The position numbers and the translations under genes were made by a program. Under the pieces are notes generated by a model. That model saw nothing but the letters and a program-made list of their open reading frames with translations. It searched no databases and was not told the DNA's origin. A DNA stretch of 64,000 bases from Enchytraeus crypticus (taxonomy: Eukaryota > Annelida > Clitellata > Enchytraeida > Enchytraeidae), in NCBI GenBank assembly GCA_905160935.1, contig CAJHZI010000206.1, positions 228,501-292,500 on the forward strand, in the 5' to 3' direction. Each line of letters starts with the position of its first letter. Position 1 is the stretch's first letter. Shown piece after piece: positions 1 to 10,100 of the stretch.

Positions 1-224
1 CATTTTTGCACACGGGTACATACTAGTTTAATTTAATATACAGTTATACACTTACTACTGTATCTTATTTTCCATGGTAAATTTTTTAAAGTTTTGTTTT
101 GTGTAGTTTTGTTTTTCTTTCGTTGCTCTTCGTTGTTCTCGTAGGAGTTAATGAGTAATTGATTTTACTGCGTAGGATTACCAAACCCCAAATATACAAA
201 ATTTACTAGTTTTCTAAATTTACT

Positions 225-430
225 TGCGTTATGTCCTGGTTGCTGAATATTAGACCAACCGAGGACTGCACATTTCATAAAAGGCGGCAAAGCACGAAGA
301 TCAAAATCAGCTTCAGAAAGGGTATTCGGTTGGTGACTGCCTAGGCTGCAGAAATTGCAAAATTTTCTATTGCCGATCCAAGTTAAACACTTGTTCAAGA
401 GAAGATGATGATGATAATGATGATGATGAA
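225..430 (+). repeat. SINE-C copy (names here are local)
   Basis: First copy of a short retroposon family called SINE-C here. The consensus from the copies in this window begins near gtgttgtgcccgggttgctg, passes through a segment close to gcgcctaggctcc, and ends in gattcaagggaagatgatg followed by (GAT)n. This copy reads the segments in that order. No clear box B was seen, so the origin of the head is uncertain. Confidence 0.75.
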
Positions 431-528
431 CTGAGCGATTTTTTATTGATTTTTATTGTATCGAGCGATTTAAAACACTTATTCAAGAAGAGAAGAACAA
501 GAAGATGATGATGATAAACTGAGCGATT
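381..528 (+). repeat. Tandem duplication of the SINE-C 3' end
   Basis: The stretch ttaaacacttgttcaag to ctgagcgatt (381-439) is repeated with changes at about 471-528, including the (GAT)n tract. It ends about 20 bases before the start codon of the small gene at 551. Confidence 0.6.
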
Positions 529-550
529 GTTTTGTTGTAGATTAGTTAAA

Positions 551-1748
551 ATGACTCAGGAAGTTGGATTTGTTCAACCTCGTAAGGGAAAGCTTAACTA
601 TGAGAAATATCCCATCGGCATGATGCTAATGATAATTCCCTACCATGTAAGATTCTATTTTATATAATTCTATTCTTCAAAGCCATGTCACCAGCTCTGC
701 CTAAGTGTAGTTAATTGAATCTATTTACATTTTGTATAGTTTATGGTTAAAATAAGACATTATTGCTAATAATATTTGCTTGATGACATTTTAAAAATGT
801 TATGATTGAAAATTGCAACAAATATCTAGAAAATCAAGTGCAATTAGATTGTGACCAATTTGTGAGATATTTTCGGAAAACACCTTTTTCAAATGGAAAA
901 ACAATAGCTTAATTATTTAATTTTTTACAGTTATCGAGTTGCATTGTTACTCGGCAAAATAGAATATAAATCTATTGCTATTGTGCATTTTATTGGTATG
1001 AATTATTTTCTAGCTTCTGTTAATAAATTAAACTGTCACACTTTTTCTCTTCTTAAGAAACTGCAATGGCTTCTAATCACTCAATGCATAAAATTCAAGA
1101 TAGCTTCCTTAGTTCTCAAAGGATTAATTTACGGTAAACCATCATAACTCTCTGATCTGTTATTTCTCTCTTAGTGTACTACCTACTGGCAGGTCCATGG
1201 TATATGACGCCTCCACTCTTTTCTGTCCTCTGCTTTCCTCTTCTTTTCCACATATGAGTGGGTCTTTAAATCAACTAACATACCTAATCTCGGCCTGCCC
1301 CTGCCTCTTTTTCCTTCCATTCTACCTTCTATGACCTCTATTAATAGACCTTCTCCCCTTAGAATGTGTCCTATCCAACACTTCTTCCTATTTCTTAATA
1401 CATTCATCAACTGTCTATCTGTACCAACTCTCTCAGAACTTCCTCATTTGTAACCTTTTGAGTCCAGCTAATCCTCTCCATTCTTGTCCAAATCCACATT
1501 TTCAACGTCTCCAGTTTCCTAATATCTTACTTAAGGTTCATGTTTCACATCCATACAATAGCATGGTCCCAACCAAAGTTTTCACTATCGTATCTTTGTA
1601 TGTATATGTATATCGTTTAAATGTAAATCGTTTAACCTGTATCGTGACTTTGTTTCAGTCCTGCGCCACGTCATGCATGCACAGAGAATACTTTGTGCAC
1701 GACGGCACTAACATTGTGGACGTGTGGAGACCCTGCAGCGGCTGGTGA
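551..1748 (+). CDS. Tentative two-exon gene for a 61-residue protein of unknown function
   Basis: Exon 1 (551-646) runs from an ATG to a good donor (CAT/GTAAGA) and holds 32 codons with no partial codon. Exon 2 (1659-1748) follows a pyrimidine-rich acceptor (tgtttcag) and gives 29 codons in phase 0 before TGA. The phases match, and an AATAAA lies at 1908-1913, about 160 bases after the stop, so the parts look like a real small transcript. The protein is basic and Lys/Pro-rich at the N terminus (QPRKGKLNYEKYP), has a short Met/Ile-rich hydrophobic stretch (GMMLMII), then a CATSC pair and a C-terminal VDVWRPCSGW. I recognise no family. The intron (647-1658) carries an RTE fragment. Extra exons in the intron cannot be excluded; only joined transcripts would settle the structure. 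Confidence 0.4.
1168..1594 (-). mobile_element. RTE-like LINE fragment, 3' end of the reverse-transcriptase ORF
   Basis: On the minus strand the frame at 1183-1410 reads WIGHILRGEGL, then [18 protein letters not shown] and KRKAEDRKEWRRHIPW, the conserved C-terminal tail of RTE-type reverse transcriptases. The element ends (plus strand, about 1168) in the complement of ggcaggtccatggtatat and a CT-rich terminus. It lacks most of the ORF and is dead. It sits in the intron of the small gene. Confidence 0.85.
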
Positions 1749-1907
1749 TCTCCAGCCAATCAGAAGCAAGCTTTTACTAGCTCTGATCCAGTCATCCAAT
1801 TAGATTAATGCTTACATAATTATGCAGCGCTGATGAGCCTTATCCAATCAGATTGATACAGTTGGAGGTATCTGTGTGAATTATAGCAAGATTGCAACTT
1901 GACTTTT

Positions 1908-1913
1908 AATAAA
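1908..1913 (+). promoter_or_regulatory. Candidate polyadenylation signal (AATAAA)
   Basis: AATAAA lies about 160 bases after the stop codon at 1746-1748 and could end the small gene's transcript. Confidence 0.45.
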
Positions 1914-1989
1914 CTTTAGTGAGAATACTTGTATGTAAACTATCGATCAGTCAATCACTCTCTTATTTTATTCACTTCTGTTTCATCAT

Positions 1990-2918
1990 TGGATGCACGT
2001 TATTTAGTACATATTCAGTATAGTATAATTATAGTGTAGTGTATAGTATAGTACAGTAGTATGGTATAGTATTTATATTTGCATATTTGGTTCTATATTT
2101 GTATATTTGTTTATAACGCTCCTTTATATGTATATTCCAGTATCAATCAATGAACGATGATTAACGTGTCAGTCGATGGCAGGTACATGTATGTGATACA
2201 GTATGACTAACTAAACTAGAAATCTTGCATATTTAGCTTTTTTAAGTCTAGAAATTTTATATGTTTTGCTATATTTGCAAGATTTCTACTTGAATTTCTT
2301 AATTCTAGCGACTTTCCATTTTGCAGTATTTATCTCTGCTTGTTATAGTTGATGGAATTATTCCTATCAAAGAGTTGCTCAGATTCTTTTTTAATTTTTA
2401 GCTAATGGAGTGTGCATTACACGACTTTATGTGTTAAGTACATGTTTGTTTTGATGCAGATATTCAGGTATTGAGAGTTCATATTGTTCTTTGTAGCATG
2501 CAGTTTCAGTTGTAGCAGTGATCGAGTTATTAGTGCCAGGATGTGTTTGTTATTTATTATTTTATTTTATCTGTATCTCTCTTCTATTTGGTAGTACTTA
2601 ATTCGTAGACGTTGCTTCACAGATTGTAGGATATAATTGATTCAGTGTTTAACGTACTAGCTGCACTTTGATGCATTGAGCTACCAGATTCTTCCTATAC
2701 ATCAATTACGATGCATTAAGTCGCGCTCTTTTCATTAAATTGTGCACTAATTTTCAGTATTTGCGGTGTGACTTTTAACTATTGTTGTGCTTTATTAATG
2801 TGTTCATTTTTTATTTATATTAATGAACAGAGTTATTAATATTCTGCAGTATTTAGTCGCCGGTTAACTGTATACATGTATATCTTGTGTAAACTGCTAC
2901 TAACGCTATTGAAGAGTG
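1990..2918. other. AT-rich spacer, no gene seen
   Basis: A short degenerate (TATAG) tract at about 2025-2075 is the only repeat. The rest is AT-rich unique sequence with no convincing exon. Confidence 0.5.
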
Positions 2919-3133
2919 GTGGTGTTTTCTAGTACAGAGCTGGTAGCACGATGAGTTAGGTGATGGTGTTTTCTAGGACAGAGCTGGTAACACGATGAGT
3001 TAAGTGATGATGTTTTCTAGGACAGAGCTGGTAACACTATGAGTTAGGCGGTGGTGTTTTCTAGGACTGAGCTGGTAACACGATGAGTTAGGTAATGATG
3101 TTTTCTAGGACAGAGCTGGTAATATGATGAGCT
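2919..3133 (+). repeat. 44-bp tandem repeat, about five units
   Basis: The unit contains ttttctaggacagagctgg and taacacgatgagtta. The last unit runs straight into a tRNA-like SINE (box B at about 3162), so the array looks like an amplified SINE head. Confidence 0.85.
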
Positions 3134-3290
3134 AGATGTCCAACTGACTATCAGCAGGTTCAGGTTCAAATCCAGCGCTCATTCCGTCACAAATGACGAA
3201 TGAATGACGGCCCTGCCCAGTAAATGTTAGTCAAAGCTGAGGAAGGTATAGAGGCCCACCTCGTCATAAGCAGAATCCCCCAAGAATAAT
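3134..3290 (+). repeat. tRNA-headed SINE
   Basis: Contains a box B-like ggttcaaatcc (about 3162-3172), then a body with aatgacggccctgcccag and gctgaggaaggtat. The array before it supplies the head. Confidence 0.6.
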
Positions 3291-3294
3291 GTTG

Positions 3295-3422
3295 TATCAA
3301 TGTTATAGATGATTTAAAGATCCACTCATATGTGGACGTGAAGAGGAAAACGGAAGATTGGGATGAGTGAAGGCGATATATACCATGGACCTGCCAGTAG
3401 GCAGTGCACTAAGAGAGATTTT
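3295..3422 (+). mobile_element. RTE-like LINE 3' end
   Basis: Reads gatttaaagatccactcat, then a Lys/Arg-rich coding remnant (VKRKTED), and ends in accatggacctgccagtagg, cagtgcactaagagaga. It is the same 3' end as the RTE fragments at 1168 and 53575, on the opposite strand. Confidence 0.8.
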
Positions 3423-3644
3423 TATTTATAAATTTGTCTAACTTCTGGAGATTATGAACGAAGTACTAGTTAGACTCGCAAGCATTTGTCAGCGTAGCAA
3501 ACTGGATTAAGCTCATCTCTGCCACATTTCCTGATGATATCTGCCTCTGCAGTGAGCCGTTCTTAACCAACTGCTAATCTACAATTTCTGAGTAGAATTG
3601 CTCTGACTTCTATTGTTTCTGTATGGCGCTTGCAGTCTATTTGT

Positions 3645-3882
3645 GTAAAGTAAACACGCACTATAGTGAAATGATCAACTATGTTTATATCTAGCACTTT
3701 TAATACCACATGTTTAAACCGTTAGGCAGTTATTCCATTTTCCGTTTAACCAGTCCAGTGAGTGTCCGAAATTTTGCACTTAGATCAGCGCGGCTGGGAT
3801 TCGAACCCACGAGGGTTCAATTCACCTCAGGGTTTGTCATTTAAAATTTCATGACGTTACCACTACGCTATTAAGACATTGT
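3645..3882 (-). repeat. SINE-B copy
   Basis: SINE-B is a tRNA-headed family of about 235 bp. Read on its own strand it starts near taatagcgtaggggtaacg, has box B gggttcgaatcccagc, the body segments gagtaaaatctcggacattc and gcctaacggtttaaacatg, and ends near catttcactataatgcgtgt. This copy is full length and inverted. Confidence 0.85.
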
Positions 3883-4200
3883 GTCCTTTCTGTCTGCACC
3901 GTTCTTGCCTTAAACTGATCTGAATGAACTTCGTTACCTTGTTAATGCTGTGATTATTTTTATGTTAGTGGTTATTTTTCTTATTGTTATTTCAGTATTG
4001 CTGATTTTTGTTATTGCTCGGTAATAACTTTGATATAAGACGATGTCTCTAATACAAATAGTCTGCTACGGGTGTGGTTTATACTATAGTCTGTTAGTGT
4101 ATTAACCGGTGATTGTAACAGCTCATTTTGCTGCTTCTATCATTTGCTTCACGCAATACTGTAGGAGGTGTTGTGATTTCTCACATTGTTGTTTGTTATT
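3883..4200. other. Spacer, nothing recognised
   Basis: AT-rich DNA with no coding or repeat signal that I could identify. Confidence 0.5.
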
Positions 4201-4202
4201 AG

Positions 4203-4512
4203 ATTACCCGTGTTGTGCCCGGGTTACTGAGAAATATACCAACGGGTTACTTTGCACGTTTCGTAAAAGGCGACAAAGGCACTAAAATCAAACCAACGTC
4301 AGTTAGTGCATTCAGTTAGTGAGCGCCTAGGCTCCTGAAATTTCTACAAAATTTTCTAAAGCGATTGTAAGAGTTCATGGTATGGTATGGGACAAAGAGG
4401 AGTGGAGAAGGTCTATTTGTATCCGACCCAAGATAGACTTGGGATTTAAGGGAAAATGAAGATGATGATGATGATGACGATGATTATGATGATAACGATG
4501 ATGATGATAGTG
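4203..4512 (+). repeat. SINE-C copy, full length
   Basis: Starts with gtgttgtgcccgggttactg, contains gagcgcctaggctcctg and a long 3' part, and ends in a (GAT)n tract. Confidence 0.85.
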
Positions 4513-4859
4513 TGCGTTACTAGATTAAAATATTGCTATTCAATTTTAGGGGCCTTGAAGTAGCATGCTTTCAAAAATAGTAAATTTGTTTTTTAATGAA
4601 AACGAGAGTTTATGCGTTATTAAATACCGTAATGTTTTATAACGCATAGACTCCGCTTTTATATTATTAACATATTTTACAATGTGAAATATCAGTATTT
4701 TCTCTTCATGTTAAGAAGAATGGTTAATATTTGTAAAACTAATTTTATTTGTTTGCTTTTACTTTATGTTTATCTCAGCGAAGATTAGGGATTTTGTTTT
4801 GCAAATCTGTACTCCTCCTCATTAAGCTTAGATTACTACAATCTACCAATCTTATACTG

Positions 4860-5065
4860 TGCTTGTCTTAAGAGGCGACTAAGCAATAATCAAAGATAGC
4901 AATCAGGAACTACTCCAGATGCAATTTCTCCTGGCAAAGGGCTATATTAAAAAGATTTGTTATGAACATCGGCGTAGTGGTGAGATCTGTGTTTGGTCTA
5001 TGAAGTCAGTTTAGAGAATGTGGGATTAATTTATACCTTGGACCTTCCATTAAGCAGAGTACTAG
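4860..5065 (+). repeat. Degenerate SINE-D copy
   Basis: SINE-D shares the SINE-C head (aggcgactaag) but has its own body (consensus aggctacataaggtat, gggattaacttgttgatc) and ends in gacctgccacttggcagtgc plus (GA)n. This copy keeps the head junction and a diverged 3' end (taccttggaccttcc). Confidence 0.55.
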
Positions 5066-5084
5066 AACGAAAATGTCTATCTTC

Positions 5085-5215
5085 AATAATAATAGTAATA
5101 AAGTTTTAGCGTCCGTTTCCTCATCCAAGGATGATGTCAGAGACGTCCCCACAACACAAATCACTACAGAGCAAGTCATCCAGACCAATCTTCAAAAGAA
5201 ATGTGCTCAATGTTA
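5085..5215 (-). repeat. SINE-G copy
   Basis: SINE-G ends, on its own strand, in gacgtccctgacatcatcc, atgaggaaacggacgttaaa, then (ATT)n. Here it is inverted: (AAT)n and cgtttcctcatccaaggatg, then the 5' part to about 5215. Confidence 0.85.
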
Positions 5216-6080
5216 GGGTTGTTGCTTTCATTTCCCAGTAATATATTGTATGGTCATTTTAGTAACAAATTATAATTTAATTACAGTTCAGTATTCATAT
5301 CTTATGTCATTATGCTGTAATAATTCTATTTTCCTGCAATGTTGTGCTTAGTTCTATATTGCAACATCTTAGCACACCGTGTATTACGTTATACGTAGCT
5401 GTAATTAGATTTTATTGATATTATTTATATAGATCACCAAGAAGGGTCATTCAACCCTGTACAGTTCATAAGCAATGCAAACAAACAAGTAAATGCAAGA
5501 AGTGAGCACGATTTAAATGTGAACCATGGTGAACTTTAAAACGAAAATATAAATATTAATGTTAAGTGTTCGTTAAGAAAGCGCTGAGAGTACGTCATAA
5601 TCATTTCTGCTGATTTATTCATTGTGTCTGGCATTTAGCCCACAATAGGCTAACTAGTTTAGCTATATAACAATTCCATTATTTTATTGTATAGCCGTGA
5701 TATATTGTGATACGACAATAATTTGAATTTATGAGAACAACTTGACTTTGCAACTTGAAAGAGTAAATAAATAGTTGATGTTATTACATTGTTGTTTAAT
5801 TCATTAGACTGACATGGTGTTATCAGGCAATTATTAGATGCTATTCTATTGAGTAATAATTTGTTAGATTGGCATCGTGTTGTTTTGCAATGCTTAAATT
5901 CAATTCCATAGGCTATTGATTTCTTGGAAGAGTAACTTGTTTTAGCTAGTTCTTTTCAGATATAGGCCATATATTATTCCTGTTTGATAGTGCTTTGAAA
6001 TATGGATCTTGGACCTACTATTTGGTAGAGCGGTAGAGTTAGACAGAACGATAATGAGAGAGGAAAAGATGGAATGAAAT
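5216..6080. other. AT-rich spacer
   Basis: No exon recognised. A trace of a SINE-D 3' end (ttggacctactatttggtag) is at about 6008-6030. Confidence 0.5.
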
Positions 6081-6083
6081 AAA

Positions 6084-6212
6084 ACGCTGGTAAAGCTTAT
6101 GTTAACGTCAGTTTCCTCACTCGAAAGCGATGTCAGCGATGGGCGAGCCTAGTAGGTTAGTGATGCGCGGCCGAATATCTTACTGACATCACCACTGGCT
6201 CCAGCCAGTGGC
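6084..6212 (-). repeat. SINE-A copy
   Basis: SINE-A is tRNA-headed. On its own strand it begins ctggagccagtggcgaagtc (box A region), has box B ggttcaaatcc, then catcgctttcgagtgagg and gaaactgacgttaac, and ends near agctttt. This copy is inverted and diverged around box B. Confidence 0.8.
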
Positions 6213-6289
6213 GACGAAATATGGAGAAAGCGAGAGAGAGTGAGGGAGAGAGAGAGAGAGAGAATATGTGCATCACTGAGAGGGAGACA

Positions 6290-6565
6290 TTAATTCCATA
6301 TAACAAAACAACGACACACTGGGTCAGGAAGCACAGATGCTTGTTTAAGGTCCATTTCCTCCTTCCTCTTCATGGTTTTTAGTGATAGTTGCCTTTCGAT
6401 GGAGCATCAATTGCAGCCGGAACCGATTTAAGAATAACCTTCCAACACACCGGAGATTTTTCATTCCAAGCTGTCAACCATCGGTCTTCCATGGTGGTCA
6501 CCCAAGCATGTACTAACCGAGGCCGATTTAGCAAACTTAATGCATGCACCTGGTCTCTTAAGAAG
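6290..6565 (-). repeat. 5S rRNA-derived SINE (SINE3 type)
   Basis: On the minus strand the 5' part resembles 5S rRNA (its internal promoter region, here cctcggttagtacatgc in complement) followed by a body with ggaaggttattcttaaatc, and it ends in gcatctgtgcttcctgaccc. Compare the better copy at 39940. Confidence 0.75.
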
Positions 6566-6714
6566 TTAATACATAACTGAAATTGTTAAGATTTTGTGAA
6601 TTTTTTTACCATTATGACCACAAACCTAATAAATAAAAATCCGCAAAATACCGTGTTGTTATATGTTAGTATAGACGGCGAGATTTAGCGCGCTTGGTTT
6701 AGTTGCGCTTGAAT

Positions 6715-6885
6715 AATCGTAACATCCCATCCAAAATCCCAGGATGGTGGAAGGTTATTCTTAAATCGGCTCCGGCTGCAATTAATGTGCCATCAAAGGC
6801 AAAGATTACTAATAACCATGGACATTATAGAGGAAATGGTTCTTAAACAACATCTGTGCTTCCTGGTCCACTGTGACGTTATGTT
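6715..6885 (+). repeat. 5S rRNA-type SINE, body and 3' end only
   Basis: Body segments ggaaggttattcttaaatcg, gcaattaatgtgccatcaaa and atctgtgcttcctggtccac match the copies at 6290 and 39940. The 5S-like head is missing or too diverged to see. Confidence 0.75.
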
Positions 6886-7110
6886 TTTTATGTAGTGTTT
6901 GTCATGTCATTCATAGATATATAATAATCCAATACTTCGTTGATGTCATCATTGAAACAGTTTTAGAGCAATTTCATTTTATACTACAGGATAAAAACGG
7001 AAATAAAAATAGTTTTAAAATTTGTTTACATGTCACTTTATTTACTAATTAAATTTTTGGTGTTTATGACAGAAAACGGATATTCTAGGTAATTATTTAA
7101 CTATTGTGAA

Positions 7111-7180
7111 ATGACTGAGATTGCGCTACCGTCTAAGATGCCTATGAAATCATTCGTAACCGATATATTGGCTGTTGCAG
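7111..7180 (+). CDS. ZW10: ZW10 exon 1
   Basis: Encodes residues 1-23 plus one base. From the Met at 7138, the motif FVTDILA resembles the vertebrate N terminus. The donor is GTTCGT, a weak match to consensus, and leaves phase 1. A stop lies in frame at 7090-7092, so coding begins here. Confidence 0.85.
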
Positions 7181-10100
7181 GTTCGTACAGCGATTAGACT
7201 TTTCTTTTTATTTATTATCCATATTGTCGTCCAGTTTCTTGTCATACTAAATCCCTGACAGCGAATTTTATTTCAGATATATTATGTAGATTTATCTAAA
7301 AAGCTAGTAAAAAAGGTTAACGTTAGTTTCCTCATTCGAAAGCGACGTCAGTGACGGGCGAGCCCAACATTTGAACCCCATACATACTGATCCGCGGTCG
7401 AGTGTCTTACCGACTCCGCCACTGGCTCCAGCCACTCCGACATTGGCCCCAGCCAGTGGCAGGATGGCTGGACTAATATTTATTTCCATAGACGAATAGT
7501 TAGATAATAATGAATATTTATTCATTATATATATTATATTATTAATACTACTCACGTGATTAGCATAATTTAATAAACTAATATAAATTCTTAAAAATAA
7601 AATATATAAATGCCTCTAAGGCAATTTAGGCTAGCCGTGAATTAAATTTTAATTTTCTTTATATTATCCCCATAGTTGTGTTCATGAAAATGATCATATT
7701 TCATTCATGAATCTTTGATTTTACAAGTTGGACTGTGTAGCTGTTGTGGAAGAATGTTTGCTTTCATTTTTCTGACTCAAAAATTTGTATGGCTGGAGAT
7801 AGGGCCTCTTGCTCGTAGGGACCAAAAAGTGGGCTGGCAACTGTCCATTTGCCTAGGGGCCTCGGCCAGCAATGGTAAAAGACCATTTTTTGAAGGAAAA
7901 AAATGATAGTAACTTTGTCATCTAATCCTCTGATTTCCATTGTTTTAGGTAAGTTGGAAAAGGAAGATCTGACGGCAAAATTGGCTCAGTTAACGCAGAA
8001 GGTTGAGGAGGTGAAAATAGAAGTACACGATGCTTTGCATAAAAAGTATGCTGACTTTCAACCAACGTTTGAGGCAACTGTATCTCTTCGAAATAGAATA
8101 TCTGTAATTGATAAGGACATTGATTCTCTACATACCACTATTGAAAAGCAGGTTGTTTATTATTATTATTATTTATGTTTATTACTTAAACAGTATTTAT
8201 TAAGTATTTTTGCTAAGTGTCTATTGAATTCTAATATGAACCTGTTTTATTTAGCTGAGAAATTTTATTAAATTCAAGGCTATCATTTTAAATTTGATTA
8301 ATTTTGTTCATTAAATGGTAGTGTATTCATGCCTAACATGTCAGTTGACTAGAGTATTGGCTTTGGAGTATTTGAACCTGTTCTCTAATTAATATTACTT
8401 ATATTACAATTACCCCGTGTTGTGCTCGGGTGTGGTTGAGCCACTGTAGAATAGGGCAAACGAAAACAATCTGCTGCGTGTACGTAAGAGGCGACTAAGG
8501 CAGGAGCTGAGGATGGCTAGAGGGACCCACCTCACCATGAAATATTTTCCCCCAGGATTAAATGGTAATTAATCCATCTAACTGAGGAAGGCAACAGGAA
8601 ACCACCTCAGGAGCCATACTTTTCCCAAGCTATAGGCTACATAAGGTATTGATATGGAATAGACTTTGTGAAGGGATTAACTTGTTGATCTAAGGAGTGC
8701 TCTTATGGAGCGAGAAAGCAGACTTTGAGTATGAATATGTACCTTGAACCTGCCACTTGGCAGTGCACTGAAGAAGAAAGATATTACAATTAGTATAACA
8801 TTATTAGGAAAATTGATTTCTACATATCGTAATTATTAAATCTTAGCTTATCTTGTATATTGAACTTCTAATTCTAGGGTTGAAGTATTGATCTGTGTAG
8901 ATGTGTTCTGTAAATCATCATCATCTTCTCTTAAACTCCATTTTAACTAGGGTCGGGAAGACATGTTCTCTAAAGAATATTATTAAATATTTTTATTAAT
9001 CATAATAATGTGATTCATAGGCAACGATTCTTATCTGATATAAACCTAAGGTTAACGTCAGTTTCCTCACTCGAAAGCGATATCAGTGACGGGAGAGCCC
9101 AGGAGTTGAACCCCGCACATACTGATCCGCGGTCGAGTGTCTTACCGACTTCGCCACTGGCTCCAGCCAGTGAAATATATTGATCATCTAATCAATTGAT
9201 TGATTGATTTAACTAGACGAAGGGTCAGGTGCGAGTATCTGCTGTTGAATACGAGACTCTGTTCTCTAACTACGAGGAGTCTAAGGCGACGGTGCTGATA
9301 CTGACCGGACTGATAGAGATCCACGAGGGATTGCAGGCTCTCTGTACCGCTATAGACGATCACAAGCTAGGCACGGCTGCTGAGCTCATCTCTAGACTGG
9401 ATGAAGTGTTCTTAAGGCTTCATCGAGCAACCGGTAACGGTACGTGAGATTTGTACACATAGTCAATTAAACTGTGGATAAAAACGACCCGTGAAGTAAT
9501 AAAAGCTAAAAAAAGCGTATGTTAACGTCGGTTTCCTCATTCGAAAGCGATGTCAGTGACGGTAGAGTCCAGGATTTCAACCCCGCACACACTGATCCAC
9601 AGTCAAATATCTTACCGACATCGCCACTGGCTCCAGCCAATGGCAATGTTGGTAAGTTATTGACCAGAATGTACTAGAGAGTTTATTACAAATCCAAAAT
9701 CCACCGGTAACGGTATGCAAGATTTGCATGCAAAAAAGCAACAAATTTACTATTTTTAAAACAATGCTACTTCATGGCCTCCTATAATCGAATTACAATA
9801 TGTTAATCTAGTAATGCACACTATCATCATCATTATCATCATCATCAGCACCATCATCATCATCATTATCATCATCTTCATCATCATCATCATCATCTCC
9901 ATCATCATCACAATTAAACTGAGGATAAATACGACCCAGCAAGTTAACCACAATTTACTAGAGTGTCTACTACAAATCCCAAATCCAGAAAATAGAAATT
10001 AAAAGAAAGCTAAAAGAGAAAAGTTTAGAAATAAAATAGGACAGGAAGCTAATGGAAGGTATACTTATCCATTTTTCACAACTATCTTGATTATCACCTT

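Larger units (their letters stand above)
9430..9985 (+). repeat. Tandem duplication of the exon 3 donor region
   Basis: The bases accggtaacggtacgtgag at the exon 3 end recur as accggtaacggtatgcaag at 9703. The following cattaaactg-ggataaa-acgaccc segment (9461-9497) recurs at 9910-9943, and tactagagag-attacaaatcc (9672) recurs at about 9957. The unit is near 270 bp; SINE-A interrupts copy 1 and a (CAT)n tract expands copy 2. Confidence 0.75.
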
